Of a stretch of DNA of 64,000 nt, positions 51,402 to 60,194 are shown piece after piece (position 1 is the first letter of the stretch; each line of letters starts with the position of its first letter). The stretch is taken from assembly GCF_029946515.1 (NCBI RefSeq), contig NZ_JARZHH010000012.1, forward strand, positions 124,001-188,000. Reading direction: 5' to 3'. The position numbers and the translations under genes were made by a program. Source of the DNA: Polyangium sp. 6x1. GTDB lineage: Bacteria; Myxococcota_A; Polyangia; Polyangiales; Polyangiaceae. The notes beneath the pieces are model-generated. The model saw only the letters and a program-made list of their open reading frames with translations, had not been told where the DNA came from and did no database searches.

Positions 51402-51417
51402 CGGACGGCGCCGTCCG
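51402..51417. promoter_or_regulatory. perfect 16-bp palindrome upstream of a start codon
   Basis: CGGACGGC and its exact complement with no spacer, 28 bp before the ATG at 51446. It could be an operator for a dimeric regulator or a hairpin in the leader. No copies are seen elsewhere. Confidence 0.3.
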
Positions 51418-51445
51418 CCGGGAGCAGGGCTGAGGGAGGTCCATC

Positions 51446-52006
51446 ATGACGAAGCGATGGAACGTGGTGCGCGTGATCTTGGGCAGCTTGGCGATGATGG
51501 CCGTTGGCTGCGAGGATGATTCGCTCGACGACGAGGCGCTGCGCAGCTCGAGCGAAGAGGTGGGCGAGGCCCGCGGGACGCCCATTGCGGGCGAGGCAGG
51601 CGAGGCGGCCGTGACGCCCGGAGCGCAATGCATCCCCGACGCGTCCTGCGTGGACGGGCTGCGTTGTCTCGAATGTGGCGCGTACGGCGGGCCTTGCGTC
51701 GAAATCTGCGAGCCAATCGTGACGCCGCCGCCGCCTCCGGTGGAGCCGCCGCCGCCTCCGCCTCCGGTGGAGCCGCCGCCGCCTCCGGTGGAGCCGCCTC
51801 CGGTGGTGGTGGAGCCGCCCGTGCAGGAGCCGCCCGTGCAGGAGCCTCCGGTGCAGGAGCCGCCCGTGCAGGAGCCGCCGGCGCAGGAGCCTCCGCCGCC
51901 GCCTCCGCCGAAGCACGATTGCCCCAATGACGCCCCGAGCAAGGGCGGGAGCGCGCAGGTCCCCGGCGGTGACGTCGGTCAGGGCGGCAGTAAGCTCCCG
52001 ACCTGA
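51446..52006 (+). CDS. proline-rich lipoprotein
   Basis: 186 residues. Lipobox AVGC at residue 22. After an acidic segment come two Cys pairs (CIPDASCVDGLRCLECGAYGG), then a Pro/Glu/Val tail with PPPVEPPP and five EPPVQ units, and a short C-terminal segment with one Cys. It has no known domain; the tail probably spans or binds the cell wall. Strong ribosome site GAGGGAGG. Ends in a clear bidirectional terminator. Confidence 0.75.
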   Translation: MTKRWNVVRVILGSLAMMAVGCEDDSLDDEALRSSSEEVGEARGTPIAGEAGEAAVTPGAQCIPDASCVDGLRCLECGAYGGPCVEICEPIVTPPPPPVEPPPPPPPVEPPPPPVEPPPVVVEPPVQEPPVQEPPVQEPPVQEPPAQEPPPPPPPKHDCPNDAPSKGGSAQVPGGDVGQGGSKLPT

Positions 52007-52018
52007 TTCCCCAAAATG

Positions 52019-52053
52019 AAAAAGGGCGCGGGAATCCCTCCCGCGCCCCTTTT
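52019..52053. terminator. bidirectional intrinsic terminator
   Basis: 10-bp perfect stem GGGCGCGGGA (52024-52033) with a 5-nt loop, flanked by A-rich sequence on the left and CTTTT on the right. It therefore works as a Rho-independent terminator for both the proline-rich lipoprotein and the convergent M15 gene. It is the only textbook terminator in the window. Confidence 0.88.
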
Positions 52054-52075
52054 CATGGATGCCCCTCCGCGCGAA

Positions 52076-53011
52076 TCAGTGCGCGTGGTCCGAGCAGGCC
52101 TCGTGCTCGAGCTCCGGCTGCGCCTCGACCGCGTCGATCGGCAGCGGCACGAAGAACTCCGGATCGTTCGGATCACGCGAGAATGCCTCGGCCGCGTCGT
52201 CGGCCCCGTCGTACATGATCGCCGAGCCGCACGTCGCGCCCTTCGCGAAGCCACCCGCGGGCGACTTCTTCATGCGCGCCTCCGTCTGCGGGCCCCACGC
52301 GCCGTCGACCGAGATCGTATCGCCGGGGTTGTTGCGGTTCCACAGCCGCTGGAACGCCTTGACGTCGAGGCCCTTGTAGCTCACCGCGCCCGAGCCCGCG
52401 TAATCGAAATGCACCGCGTCGCTCGACCCGAGCCACTTGAAGCCCTTGTTCGTCAGGATGGTCTTCCACGTGCTGTACTGGCTCACGTCGAGCGCGAGGC
52501 CCGTCTCGTGATTGCTGGCGCCGGGCTTCGCGGCGAGGCTGATCCCGCAGCGGCCATTCTGGTACCAGTTGTACAGCATGTATTGCTGCGCCACCGTCCG
52601 GAGCGCCGAGTTGATCGTCATCGATTTGCCCGGGTTCTCCTTGAGCGCCGCCACGAGCCGATCCCGCGCAGGCTTCTCCAGATAAGCGAACACCGAGCTG
52701 CCAAACGTCACGTTCGAGGTCTTCGTGATCGCCACGTACGCGTCGGGGTTCAAGCACCGCGCCTCCTCGATGATCTGGAGCGAGAGCCCCTTCACGCTCG
52801 ACGTCGCGCAGCTCGACGCAGCCGCCTGCGAGACAGTGCTGCCGGACACGGCCTCGTCGTTGGTATCGGTCGGCTCGGGGGTTTCCACCCCCTCCCCCTC
52901 GCCAGAGAGCTCCTCGGGAGGAGCCTCGGCAATGCAGCCCGCAAACACGGGCGTGGCAACAAGAGCAGCAGCGAAGGCGAGAACACGGAATTGGGTGGGG
53001 CGAGCGTCCAT
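52076..53011 (-). CDS. M15-type D-Ala-D-Ala carboxypeptidase/endopeptidase lipoprotein with PG-binding domain
   Basis: 311 residues. Lipobox FAGC at residue 26, then an acidic linker. The M15 core has the zinc triad His168 and Asp175 (SNHETGLALDV) and His201 (VHFDY). A peptidoglycan-binding domain follows at about 213-255 (VKAFQRLWNRNNPGDTISVDGAWGPQTEA). It should trim peptidoglycan stem peptides from the outer side. An ideal GGAGGGG precedes the ATG. Confidence 0.88.
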   Translation of the reverse strand: MDARPTQFRVLAFAAALVATPVFAGCIAEAPPEELSGEGEGVETPEPTDTNDEAVSGSTVSQAAASSCATSSVKGLSLQIIEEARCLNPDAYVAITKTSNVTFGSSVFAYLEKPARDRLVAALKENPGKSMTINSALRTVAQQYMLYNWYQNGRCGISLAAKPGASNHETGLALDVSQYSTWKTILTNKGFKWLGSSDAVHFDYAGSGAVSYKGLDVKAFQRLWNRNNPGDTISVDGAWGPQTEARMKKSPAGGFAKGATCGSAIMYDGADDAAEAFSRDPNDPEFFVPLPIDAVEAQPELEHEACSDHAH

Positions 53012-53255
53012 GCCATCCCCTCCAGCACACGGCGTGCCGGACGCGCCCCCAGCCCTTTGTCGTCAAATCGTCTCGAATGGCACCGAAATAGGGTGGATCG
53101 ACGAGGCCCCAGGTGGAAAAACGATCCACGTTCCCGCCCGCGCATCAACGCCGGTGCAATCGCGCGCGTGGGCGGGGTTCGTAAAAAAAACTTCACACGG
53201 GCAGCTCTTCCGCGTAGAGGTGAGCCGGCGGGCAAGGAAGGCCCGCAATTTCGCG

Positions 53256-53927
53256 ATGCGCCACCTGCCCTTGCCGTTCCCGCGCGTGAAGATCTGCTGC
53301 ATCGCCTCGGAAGACGAGGCATGGATGGCCATTCACGCAGGCGCCTCCGCCCTCGGTCTCGTCGGCCCCGTCCCAAGCGGCCCCGGCGCGATCACCGAGG
53401 AGGAGATCACAGCCATCGCAACACGCGTCCCCCCCGGCGTCGCCACCTTCCTCCTCACGAGCCACCAAGACGCAAGCGCCATCATCGAGCAGCAAAAACG
53501 CTGCCGCACGAGCGTCGTCCAAATCCTCGATCGACTCCTCTCAGGCACCTACGAGGAGCTACGCACCGCGATGCCCGGCATCGGCATCGTGCAAGCCGTC
53601 CACGTGATGGGCGAAGAAGCGATCGAAGAAGCCATCAGCCTCGAAGGAAAGGTCGACGCCGTCCTGCTCGACTCAGGCAACCCCAACCTGCCCGTGAAAG
53701 AGCTCGGCGGAACAGGCCGCACGCACGATTGGCAGATCAGCGCGCGTCTCCGCGAGCGCGTACGCCTCCCCGTCTACCTCGCAGGCGGTCTCCGCTCCGA
53801 CAACCTCGCCTCCGCAATCCGCACCGTCCGCCCCTTCGGCGTAGACCTCTGCAACGGCGTGCGCACCGACGGCAACCTCGATCCCGCCAAGCTCGAAGGT
53901 TTCTTCGCAGCATTACGCGCAGGCTGA
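53256..53927 (+). CDS. phosphoribosylanthranilate-isomerase-like (TrpF-like) protein
   Basis: 223-residue TIM barrel resembling TrpF. The first strand VKICC supplies the catalytic Cys position, AVLLDSG the Asp, and the C-terminal phosphate-binding strands are LAGGLRSDN and GVDLCNGVRTDG. TrpF normally opens KICG and then GFxFxxxSPR; here the second motif is LGLVGPVPSGPG and SPR is missing. No other trp gene is near. So it is either a divergent TrpF or a homolog with another substrate. The gap to the M15 gene (245 bp) is the shared divergent promoter region. Confidence 0.75.
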   Translation: MRHLPLPFPRVKICCIASEDEAWMAIHAGASALGLVGPVPSGPGAITEEEITAIATRVPPGVATFLLTSHQDASAIIEQQKRCRTSVVQILDRLLSGTYEELRTAMPGIGIVQAVHVMGEEAIEEAISLEGKVDAVLLDSGNPNLPVKELGGTGRTHDWQISARLRERVRLPVYLAGGLRSDNLASAIRTVRPFGVDLCNGVRTDGNLDPAKLEGFFAALRAG

Positions 53928-53951
53928 GCTGAGCTGAGCTGAGGCGTCTCG

Positions 53952-54365
53952 CTGGGGCTTTGCCCCAGGCCCCAGCGGGGCTGTCCGCCCCTGCACCCGG
54001 ACCAGCGCAAGCGCTGGACTCGGGGTCGATGAACTGCGCGATGCGCAGTTCATCGAACAGCCAGGTCAAGACCAGCGACGATCCTGCCAACCGAGACAGC
54101 AGCGCTGACGGTTCAACGGGCAACGCGGTACCACCGGCCTGTGGGAAGAACTGCGCATCGCGCAGTTCTTCGAACACGCCAGGTCAAGACCGGCGACGAT
54201 CCTGCCAACGAAGACAGCAGCGCTGACGGCTCAGCTGGCGACGCGGTACCACCGGCCTGTGGGAAGAACTGCGCATCGCGCAGTTCTTCCCACAAAGGTC
54301 CAGGGCTGGCCCTGGTTCGGGTCGAGGGGCGAACAGCCCCCGCGGGGTCCGGGGCAGCGCCCCGG
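53952..54365. repeat. composite hairpin-array element G (type II - core - I - core - I)
   Basis: The longest copy, between convergent stops. Hairpins: 53952-53968 (CTGGGGC), 53977-53991 (GGGGC, loop TGTCC), 54002-54017 (CCAGCGC), 54027-54055 (CGATGAACTGCGC, loop GAT), core, 54145-54171 (GAAGAACTGCGC, loop ATC), second core, 54261-54291 (GGGAAGAACTGCGC, loop ATC), 54300-54315 (CCAGGGC), 54326-54340 (GGGGC, loop GAACA) and 54349-54365 (CCGGGGC). The middle palindrome has type I stems but its right flank (CGAACA) is like type II, so an inner core unit of about 115 bp has been duplicated. Confidence 0.9.
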
Positions 54366-54397
54366 CGCGACGCCACCCGATGACACCACGCCTCCCG

Positions 54398-55894
54398 CTA
54401 GTCGTCTGCGCCTGGATTTTTGATCCGTTGTACGAGCCCGCGCACCGTGTTCATGCCGAGCAGGCGTGTGAACAGGACGAAGCCGATGACGGCGGAGAGC
54501 ACGGTCAGCCACAGGGGCACGTGGAACAGGAGCTTGCTCCAGGTTGCCCATGCTTCGCTCCCGACGAGGTCGTGCCATGCGAAGTTGAACGAGGGCAGCG
54601 TGTCTCGCTCGAAGATCCCGATCACGAGCCCGACGGGCGTCAGGACGAGGGTCAAGAATGCGAGGACCTGGTTCAAGAGATCGGCTCGTTTGTCTGAGAG
54701 GTACTCGTCGATCTCGGTGATCTCGCCTTTTACTTCTTCGAAGAGACCGCCGACGTCGAGGGCGTTGCGCAGGCCGCAGTAGAAGCGGTCGTGCCGCTCC
54801 TCCGAGCTGATGTGGCCGAAGCTGAACTTTGCCGTGTACTGCAACAGCGCGAGACGTAGACGCCCGAAGATGCGGCCGTCGGGCCGGTTCGACATGCTCG
54901 CGCATGACGACGACAGCTCCAGCAGGAAGAGCCGCTCGTGCTCGATGAGCACCCACTTGTAGATGTAGCGCTCCAGCATCGTGGACTCGAACTGCGAGAG
55001 CAGACCCTTCGCGTCGATGGGCCAGATCATCCAGGTCACGCCGACCGGGGAGAACACGCAGAGCTCGCGCGCCGAGGGCTCCCACATCGCTGGGTGTCCT
55101 TCGATGCGACAGTCGGATGCGGAGGGGTCGATCGGCTGATCGCTGCCGTGTGCGAGCCGCAGCCGGTGCCGCGCTGCTGCGTCGGGTAGGCCCTCCGTGT
55201 AGAGCACGTTCACGCTCATCGGGTTTGGCCAGCTCCCGATCGGCGCGTCGAGCATCACCTCTGGGATGAACAGCTTCAGCCAGTGCCGGATCGTCGTGTC
55301 CTCGATGGCGCCCTCCTCGCCCATCGCGACGAGCGGGTGTGGCTTCATCTCGCCTTCCTTGCCTGCCTTCTTGCGCGGCATGTTCTCGGGCAGGAGGTGC
55401 GTCATGCCGCGACGCACCACGGCGGCGTAGAGGTCCTGGAACGACGTCAGCGTGGGCGTCGTCGGCTTGATGCCGAGCACGACGAACACGTAGCCCGTCT
55501 CGATCACGAAGAGCCGCGGCGGCGTCGTGATCTTGCACGGCATCCCGCCGTTCTTGTCCTTGCGTGGCTCCTTCGACGCGGGCGCGACGTCGGGTTTCTC
55601 GGGCTTGTCTGGTTTGTCTGCGTCGGGTTTGCCTGCCTCGGCTTCGGGCTTTGCCCTCTTGGGCGCGCGCTCGAAGAGCCATGTCGCGCGCGGGTCGAAG
55701 AGGTTCGCGAGCTTGCCCGTCGGCTCGTAGGCGCGCAGCAATCGCCCGTCGCGCACGTGGATGTTCAGGTGCGGCAGGAGCGCGGGATCGTCGATCTTCT
55801 TTGGCTTGAAATCGCCGCGCGCGAGCAGCTTCTTCTCGTAGTCCTCGAGGTCGAACGTGCCTGCGAGCCCGTCCGGGTGCCGGTACGAGATCAC
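54398..55894 (-). CDS. membrane protein of unknown function with two C-terminal helices
   Basis: 498 residues from GTG 55894. A soluble N-terminal two thirds has a charged Lys/Pro/Asp linker (about 80-115). Two membrane helices near the C terminus (about 421-441 and 463-485) are separated by a short loop, a topology like CorA-type channels, but no GMN motif is present. I recognise no family. The first residues (VISYRHPDG) look like the middle of a strand and the frame is open upstream to the preceding gene, so the true start may be non-standard or earlier. It follows the double thioredoxin-fold gene. Confidence 0.7.
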   Translation of the reverse strand: MISYRHPDGLAGTFDLEDYEKKLLARGDFKPKKIDDPALLPHLNIHVRDGRLLRAYEPTGKLANLFDPRATWLFERAPKRAKPEAEAGKPDADKPDKPEKPDVAPASKEPRKDKNGGMPCKITTPPRLFVIETGYVFVVLGIKPTTPTLTSFQDLYAAVVRRGMTHLLPENMPRKKAGKEGEMKPHPLVAMGEEGAIEDTTIRHWLKLFIPEVMLDAPIGSWPNPMSVNVLYTEGLPDAAARHRLRLAHGSDQPIDPSASDCRIEGHPAMWEPSARELCVFSPVGVTWMIWPIDAKGLLSQFESTMLERYIYKWVLIEHERLFLLELSSSCASMSNRPDGRIFGRLRLALLQYTAKFSFGHISSEERHDRFYCGLRNALDVGGLFEEVKGEITEIDEYLSDKRADLLNQVLAFLTLVLTPVGLVIGIFERDTLPSFNFAWHDLVGSEAWATWSKLLFHVPLWLTVLSAVIGFVLFTRLLGMNTVRGLVQRIKNPGADD

Positions 55895-55955
55895 GAGGTA
55901 GAGCGTCGACTTCGGCCCGATCGGGGGCTCCGCGGCGCGCGGCTTCTCGGCTTCG

Positions 55956-56654
55956 TCAGCGGATTTCGTAGGTCCTCCGCAGGTAGTCTGCGATGTCTGC
56001 CGACTCGAACATCTCTGCGCCCGTGTTCGGATCGTACAGGAAGGGCACCTGCATCTTGCCCGACCGCGCGATGAACGCCTGGCGGCTCGGGCTGCCCTTC
56101 GCCACGTTGTGCAGCCGGTACGGGATCTCCAGGCTGGAGAGCACCTCGCGCGTGATGCGGCAGAACGGCGAGGGCTCGAAGCTCCAGAGCTCGAGCGGTT
56201 TTTCCGGCGCGCGCGAGGGGCGCGCGAACCCGCCGAACCCTGGCCGCCACGCCGACGCCAGCATCGACGTCGCGTTCGTGATCGGCCCGAGCCGCAACCC
56301 GATCGGCACCTCGCCGTCGCCGTAGACGCGGAAGAGGTACGCGATGATGTCGTTCGACTCGTACATCGCGGCGCCCGTGTTCGGATCGACGAGGTACGGG
56401 AACTGCAGCTTGCCGCCGCGCTCCTTCACGATCGTACGAAAGCGGCTCCCGCCGCGCGGGCACGGGTAGATCATCGCCTCGAGGTCGAGGATGCTGAGGG
56501 CCTCGCGCACCTTGCGGCAGTACGGGCAGGCCTCGTACTCGTAGAGCTCGATCAGCTTGTCGGGACGCTCGCCGAGGTGTCCGGAACGCAAGCCTCCGGC
56601 GAGACGCGCCAGGGTGGCGGCGAGCGAGGTCGCGACGTCGAGGGTTCGATTCAT
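55956..56654 (-). CDS. tandem glutathione S-transferase N-terminal (thioredoxin-fold) domain protein
   Basis: 232 residues with two thioredoxin-like GST_N domains and no helical GST C-terminal domain. Domain 1 (about 35-112) has CPYC at 43-46; domain 2 (about 154-232) has SPFC at 162-165. Both share the sequence FP(Y/F)L(V/Y)DPNTGA.M(Y/F)ES.DI, so they are an internal duplication. Predicted redox or glutathione-binding role in the cytoplasm. ATG after CCAGGAGGACC. The downstream gene starts 61 bp after its stop. Confidence 0.87.
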   Translation of the reverse strand: MNRTLDVATSLAATLARLAGGLRSGHLGERPDKLIELYEYEACPYCRKVREALSILDLEAMIYPCPRGGSRFRTIVKERGGKLQFPYLVDPNTGAAMYESNDIIAYLFRVYGDGEVPIGLRLGPITNATSMLASAWRPGFGGFARPSRAPEKPLELWSFEPSPFCRITREVLSSLEIPYRLHNVAKGSPSRQAFIARSGKMQVPFLYDPNTGAEMFESADIADYLRRTYEIR

Positions 56655-56729
56655 GGTCCTCCTGGTTACGTGATCCCGGGACAGAATTGAAGTGCCGAGG
56701 GCGCGCGCGCGGGTAAAGCTGCGAGCGCT

Positions 56730-58970
56730 GTGCGCTCCGCAGAACGCCTGAAGACCCTCCTGCTCCTGCCCTCCCTGCTCGTGTCCATGGCCTGCTCAGG
56801 AAACCCCCCTCCGCCCGCCGAACCCCACCCGATCGCCCCTGCGGCCCCGCTCGCGCCCACGACGAGCGCCGCGTCCGCGCCTGCGCCTGCTCGCCGCGAG
56901 CCGCCCGTGCCCACGCGGCGCGAGGACGTCGTCGAGACGCTGCACGGCAAGGAGATCCATGATCCCTACCGCTGGCTCGAGGACAGCGACAGCGACGAGG
57001 TGAAGGCCTGGCAAGCCGCGCAGAACGAGCGCACGGCGAAGGCCCTCTCCTCGCAGCCCGGCCGTGCTGCGCTCGCGCGCCGCATCGAGTCGCTCTTGCG
57101 GATCGGGTCCGTCGGCACGCCCGCGGTCTACGCGTCGAAGAAGGGCAAAGGCCGCTACTTCTCCACGCGCCAGGCGCCGTCCGAGGATCAGCCGGTGCTC
57201 TACGTGCGCGACGGCGTGGACGGCGCGGATCGCAAGCTCGTCGACCCGAACACGCTCGGCAAGGACGGGCTCGTCTCGCTCGACTTCTGGGTGCCGTCCG
57301 AGGACGGGAAGAAGCTCGCGTATGGGCTCTCTTCGGGCGGCGACGAGCAAAGCACGCTCTACGTGATGGACGTGGAGACCGGGAAGAACCTGCCCGAGAC
57401 CGAGGTCATCCCGCGCGCGCGGTACGCCTCCGTCGCTTGGCTGCCCGACGGGAAATCGTTTTATTACACGCGCTTCCCGAAGAAGGGCGACGTGCCCGCG
57501 GGCGAAGAGCACTACCACCGCAAGGTCTACCTCCACGCGCTTGGTCGCTCGTGGGAGCAGGACCCGCTCGTCTTCGGCGAGGGCCGCGCGATGACGGACT
57601 CGCCGAGCGTCGCGATCTCGCCGAACGGCCGCTGGCTCCTGGCGAGCGTGCATATGGGCTGGAGCCGGGTCGAGGCGTACCTCTTCGATCGCAAGGCCGG
57701 GCCGAAGGCCACGTTCGTGCCGCTCGCGACGCCGAAGGGCGACGCGATCTACGACGTCGACGTCTACGACGACTTCCTGCTCGTCCGGACGAACGACGGC
57801 GCGCCGACGTACGAGCTTTATCGCGTCGACCCGCAGAAGCCTGCGCGCGAGCACTGGAAGAAGATCTTGCCGGCGACGAAGGACGTCTTGCAGGCGGCGA
57901 CCTCGATCGGCGGGCAGATCTTCGCGACGTACATCGTCGACGCGCACTCGGTCGTGAAGCGCTTCTCGGCCGCGGGCGAGCCGAAGGGCGAGATCATGCT
58001 GCCGACGATCGGCACGACGGGCGGCGTGAGCGGCGAGTGGGACGGCCACGAGGCGTTCGTCGGCTTCACCTCGTTCGCCGTGCCGGCGGCGGTGCTGCGC
58101 TTCGATCTGGCGACGGAGAAGGTGAGCACGTGGGCGGAGATCAAGCCGCCCGTGGACGCGTCCGAGTTCGTCGTGACGCAGGAGAAGGCGCGATCGAAGG
58201 ACGGGACGATGGTGCCGTACTTCCTCGTGCACAAGAAGGGCGTGGCACGGAACGGCAAGGCGCCGGCGGTGCTGACGGGCTATGGCGGGTTCAACATCGC
58301 GCAGATGCCGGCGTTCGCGGGATCGCGGTACGTGATGCTGGAGCAGGGCGGCGTGCTCGCGGTGGCGAACCTGCGCGGCGGCGGCGAATACGGCGAGGCG
58401 TGGCACCGCGCGGGGATGCTCGAGGCGAAGCAAAACGTGTTCGACGACCTCTATGCGGTCGCCGAGAAGCTCGCTTCCGATCGGGTGACGTCCTCGGATC
58501 GGCTCGCGGTGATGGGCGGCTCGAACGGCGGACTGCTCGTCGGCGCGGCGATCACGCAGCGTCCGGATCTCTTTCGCGCGGCGGTGTGCGCGGTGCCGCT
58601 GCTCGACATGATCCGCTACCACAAGTTCTTGATCGCGAAGCTCTGGATCCCCGAATACGGCTCGGCCGAGGACCCGACACAATTCGAGTGGCTGCGGGCA
58701 TATTCGCCTTATCACAACGTGAAGCCCGGCGCGCCCTACCCTGCCGTGCTCTTCGCGACGGCGGAGGGCGACAGCCGCGTGGATCCGCTGCATGCGCGCA
58801 AAATGGCGGCGCTGCTCCAGGCGGAGGCGGGCGGGGACAACCCCATTCTGCTGCGCGTCGAGGGGAAGGCCGGGCACGGCGCGGGCAAGCCCATCTCGAA
58901 GAAGATCGAGGAGGCAACGGACGTGTATTCGTTCCTCTTCTGGCAGCTCGGGATGACGCCTCCCGGCTGA
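56730..58970 (+). CDS. prolyl oligopeptidase (S9A) lipoprotein
   Basis: A 746-residue S9 peptidase preceded by a lipoprotein signal (lipobox SMAC at residue 22) and a short Pro linker. An N-terminal seven-bladed propeller is followed by the alpha/beta hydrolase domain with Ser598 in GGSNGGLLV, the Asp in EGDSRVDP (about 681) and His716 in KAGHGAGKP. It cleaves after Pro in short peptides, here on the outside of the inner membrane or in the periplasm. GTG start. Downstream lies a 43-bp tandem array and the convergent catalase-like gene. Confidence 0.95.
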   Translation: MRSAERLKTLLLLPSLLVSMACSGNPPPPAEPHPIAPAAPLAPTTSAASAPAPARREPPVPTRREDVVETLHGKEIHDPYRWLEDSDSDEVKAWQAAQNERTAKALSSQPGRAALARRIESLLRIGSVGTPAVYASKKGKGRYFSTRQAPSEDQPVLYVRDGVDGADRKLVDPNTLGKDGLVSLDFWVPSEDGKKLAYGLSSGGDEQSTLYVMDVETGKNLPETEVIPRARYASVAWLPDGKSFYYTRFPKKGDVPAGEEHYHRKVYLHALGRSWEQDPLVFGEGRAMTDSPSVAISPNGRWLLASVHMGWSRVEAYLFDRKAGPKATFVPLATPKGDAIYDVDVYDDFLLVRTNDGAPTYELYRVDPQKPAREHWKKILPATKDVLQAATSIGGQIFATYIVDAHSVVKRFSAAGEPKGEIMLPTIGTTGGVSGEWDGHEAFVGFTSFAVPAAVLRFDLATEKVSTWAEIKPPVDASEFVVTQEKARSKDGTMVPYFLVHKKGVARNGKAPAVLTGYGGFNIAQMPAFAGSRYVMLEQGGVLAVANLRGGGEYGEAWHRAGMLEAKQNVFDDLYAVAEKLASDRVTSSDRLAVMGGSNGGLLVGAAITQRPDLFRAAVCAVPLLDMIRYHKFLIAKLWIPEYGSAEDPTQFEWLRAYSPYHNVKPGAPYPAVLFATAEGDSRVDPLHARKMAALLQAEAGGDNPILLRVEGKAGHGAGKPISKKIEEATDVYSFLFWQLGMTPPG

Positions 58971-59008
58971 CGTACGCCTACATCTCGGCACAGCGTACGT
59001 TCACCCGA

Positions 59009-59247
59009 GGGCCTCGACGGCGAGGCCCCCGAGGAGATCGGACCAGCAGCGGGGCGTGGTCGGCGAGGCCCGGGGCAGGTCCGATCAGGGCCGGGGTCTC
59101 GCCGGCGAGGCAGGCGGCGAGGTCGGATCAGGGCGGGGGTCTCGCCGGCGAGGCAGGCGGCGAGGTCGGATCAGGGCGGGGGTCTCGACGGCGAGGCGGG
59201 TGGCCGGGTCGGATCAGGACGGGGGTCTCGACGGCGAGGGAGCGGGC
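59009..59247. repeat. second 43-bp tandem repeat array (about 6 units)
   Basis: Clear units begin GGTCTCG at 59095, 59138, 59181 and 59224, exactly 43 bp apart. Two more diverged units precede them at about 59009 and 59052. Each includes CGGCGAGG and GATCAGG. It fills the gap between the prolyl oligopeptidase stop and the convergent catalase-like gene. The sequence is unrelated to the array at 11.4 kb but the period is the same. Confidence 0.9.
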
Positions 59248-60126
59248 TCAGTGCGGCACAGGCGTCGTCGGTCCAACGTCGTGCGCAAAGAACAGTCGTT
59301 CATCCCCGAACCGCGAGGCGACGAACGGCGTGTCGAGCCAAAGCTCGCCCATGGGCTGCGTCGGCTCGTCGATCTTCGCCGCGACGTGCACATCGAAGAG
59401 CTTGATCCCGGCGGGCACGCGCGCGAGCGAGAGCCGGAAATCCAACCCGTCCGGGCAGGCGCGTTTTGCCTCTTCCGTCGGGTGGAACTCGACACGATCG
59501 GGCACGACGGGCTTCGGCACGGGCGTGCCGTCCGTGGAGATGCCGGCGATGTGGTGCAGCGGCAGGTACACCCCATAAAGACGCGTGCCGCCGAGCGCCT
59601 CGGCCGTCCTCTGGAACGCGCCCTGCACGAGCTTCGAATCAAACTCCTTCGCCGGCACGGTCGCGTTGCAAAACGCGCTCGAGAAGCAACGCAGATCGTT
59701 CTTCGCGCGATAGTCGTTCGGAAGCGCGAGCAGGTTCCGCGACGCGTACCCCATGATCATGAACTTCAGCGCGATCGAGGGCATGAAGCTGCCCCCGCCC
59801 TTCGCATCCGAGAACCGGAGCAGCGCAGGGCTGCCCTCCTCGAAGATCCCCGTGTACGGGTGCGACGCGGTGATCTTCAAGGTCACGCGCGCGCACGTGC
59901 CATACGTGTGCACGAGCTTCGGCCGATCCGGGGGCAGCTCGTCGCCGAGAATCTCGAACGATCCGCGGTTGAACGCATTGCTGAAGAGCTTGCGTCGCCC
60001 CCAAGGGCCCGGGACACTCGTGGGGAGCTCGCCCTCGGGGTACGGATCAGAGCGCACACGGGCCCAGAGCTCTTCGAGCTTCTCCTCCGCAGGGAGAATC
60101 ACGACTTGTTGCGGCGACGAGGACAT
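59248..60126 (-). CDS. catalase-superfamily-like protein (tentative)
   Basis: 292 residues, cytoplasmic. The stretch LVHTYGTCARVTLKITASHPYTGIFEEGSPALLRFSDA then PSIALKFMIMG resembles the heme-pocket region of catalase-fold proteins (catalytic His, then RFS and ALKF), but the protein is shorter than a catalase and the distal Asn and proximal Tyr cannot be assigned safely. It may be a catalase-related peroxidase or allene-oxide-synthase-like protein. ATG at 60126 is chosen since the upstream in-frame extension looks non-coding. It is divergent from the next lipoprotein gene. Confidence 0.5.
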   Translation of the reverse strand: MSSSPQQVVILPAEEKLEELWARVRSDPYPEGELPTSVPGPWGRRKLFSNAFNRGSFEILGDELPPDRPKLVHTYGTCARVTLKITASHPYTGIFEEGSPALLRFSDAKGGGSFMPSIALKFMIMGYASRNLLALPNDYRAKNDLRCFSSAFCNATVPAKEFDSKLVQGAFQRTAEALGGTRLYGVYLPLHHIAGISTDGTPVPKPVVPDRVEFHPTEEAKRACPDGLDFRLSLARVPAGIKLFDVHVAAKIDEPTQPMGELWLDTPFVASRFGDERLFFAHDVGPTTPVPH

Positions 60127-60194
60127 GACGCGCGAGCCTATCGTAGGCCCGTCTCGCTTGCCATTTCCTTCGCCGTCGTGCTTCCTTCCTCCCG

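Larger units (their letters stand above)
51127..51445. other. gap upstream of the proline-rich lipoprotein
   Basis: 319 bp. It holds a candidate promoter (51269-51296) and a 16-bp palindrome (51402-51417), annotated separately. No gene is seen. Confidence 0.4.

Noticed and set aside
59009-59247. Second array considered as CRISPR or as coding
   Set aside because: Whole units are repeated without unique spacers; frames through it end in repeats with no start signals.
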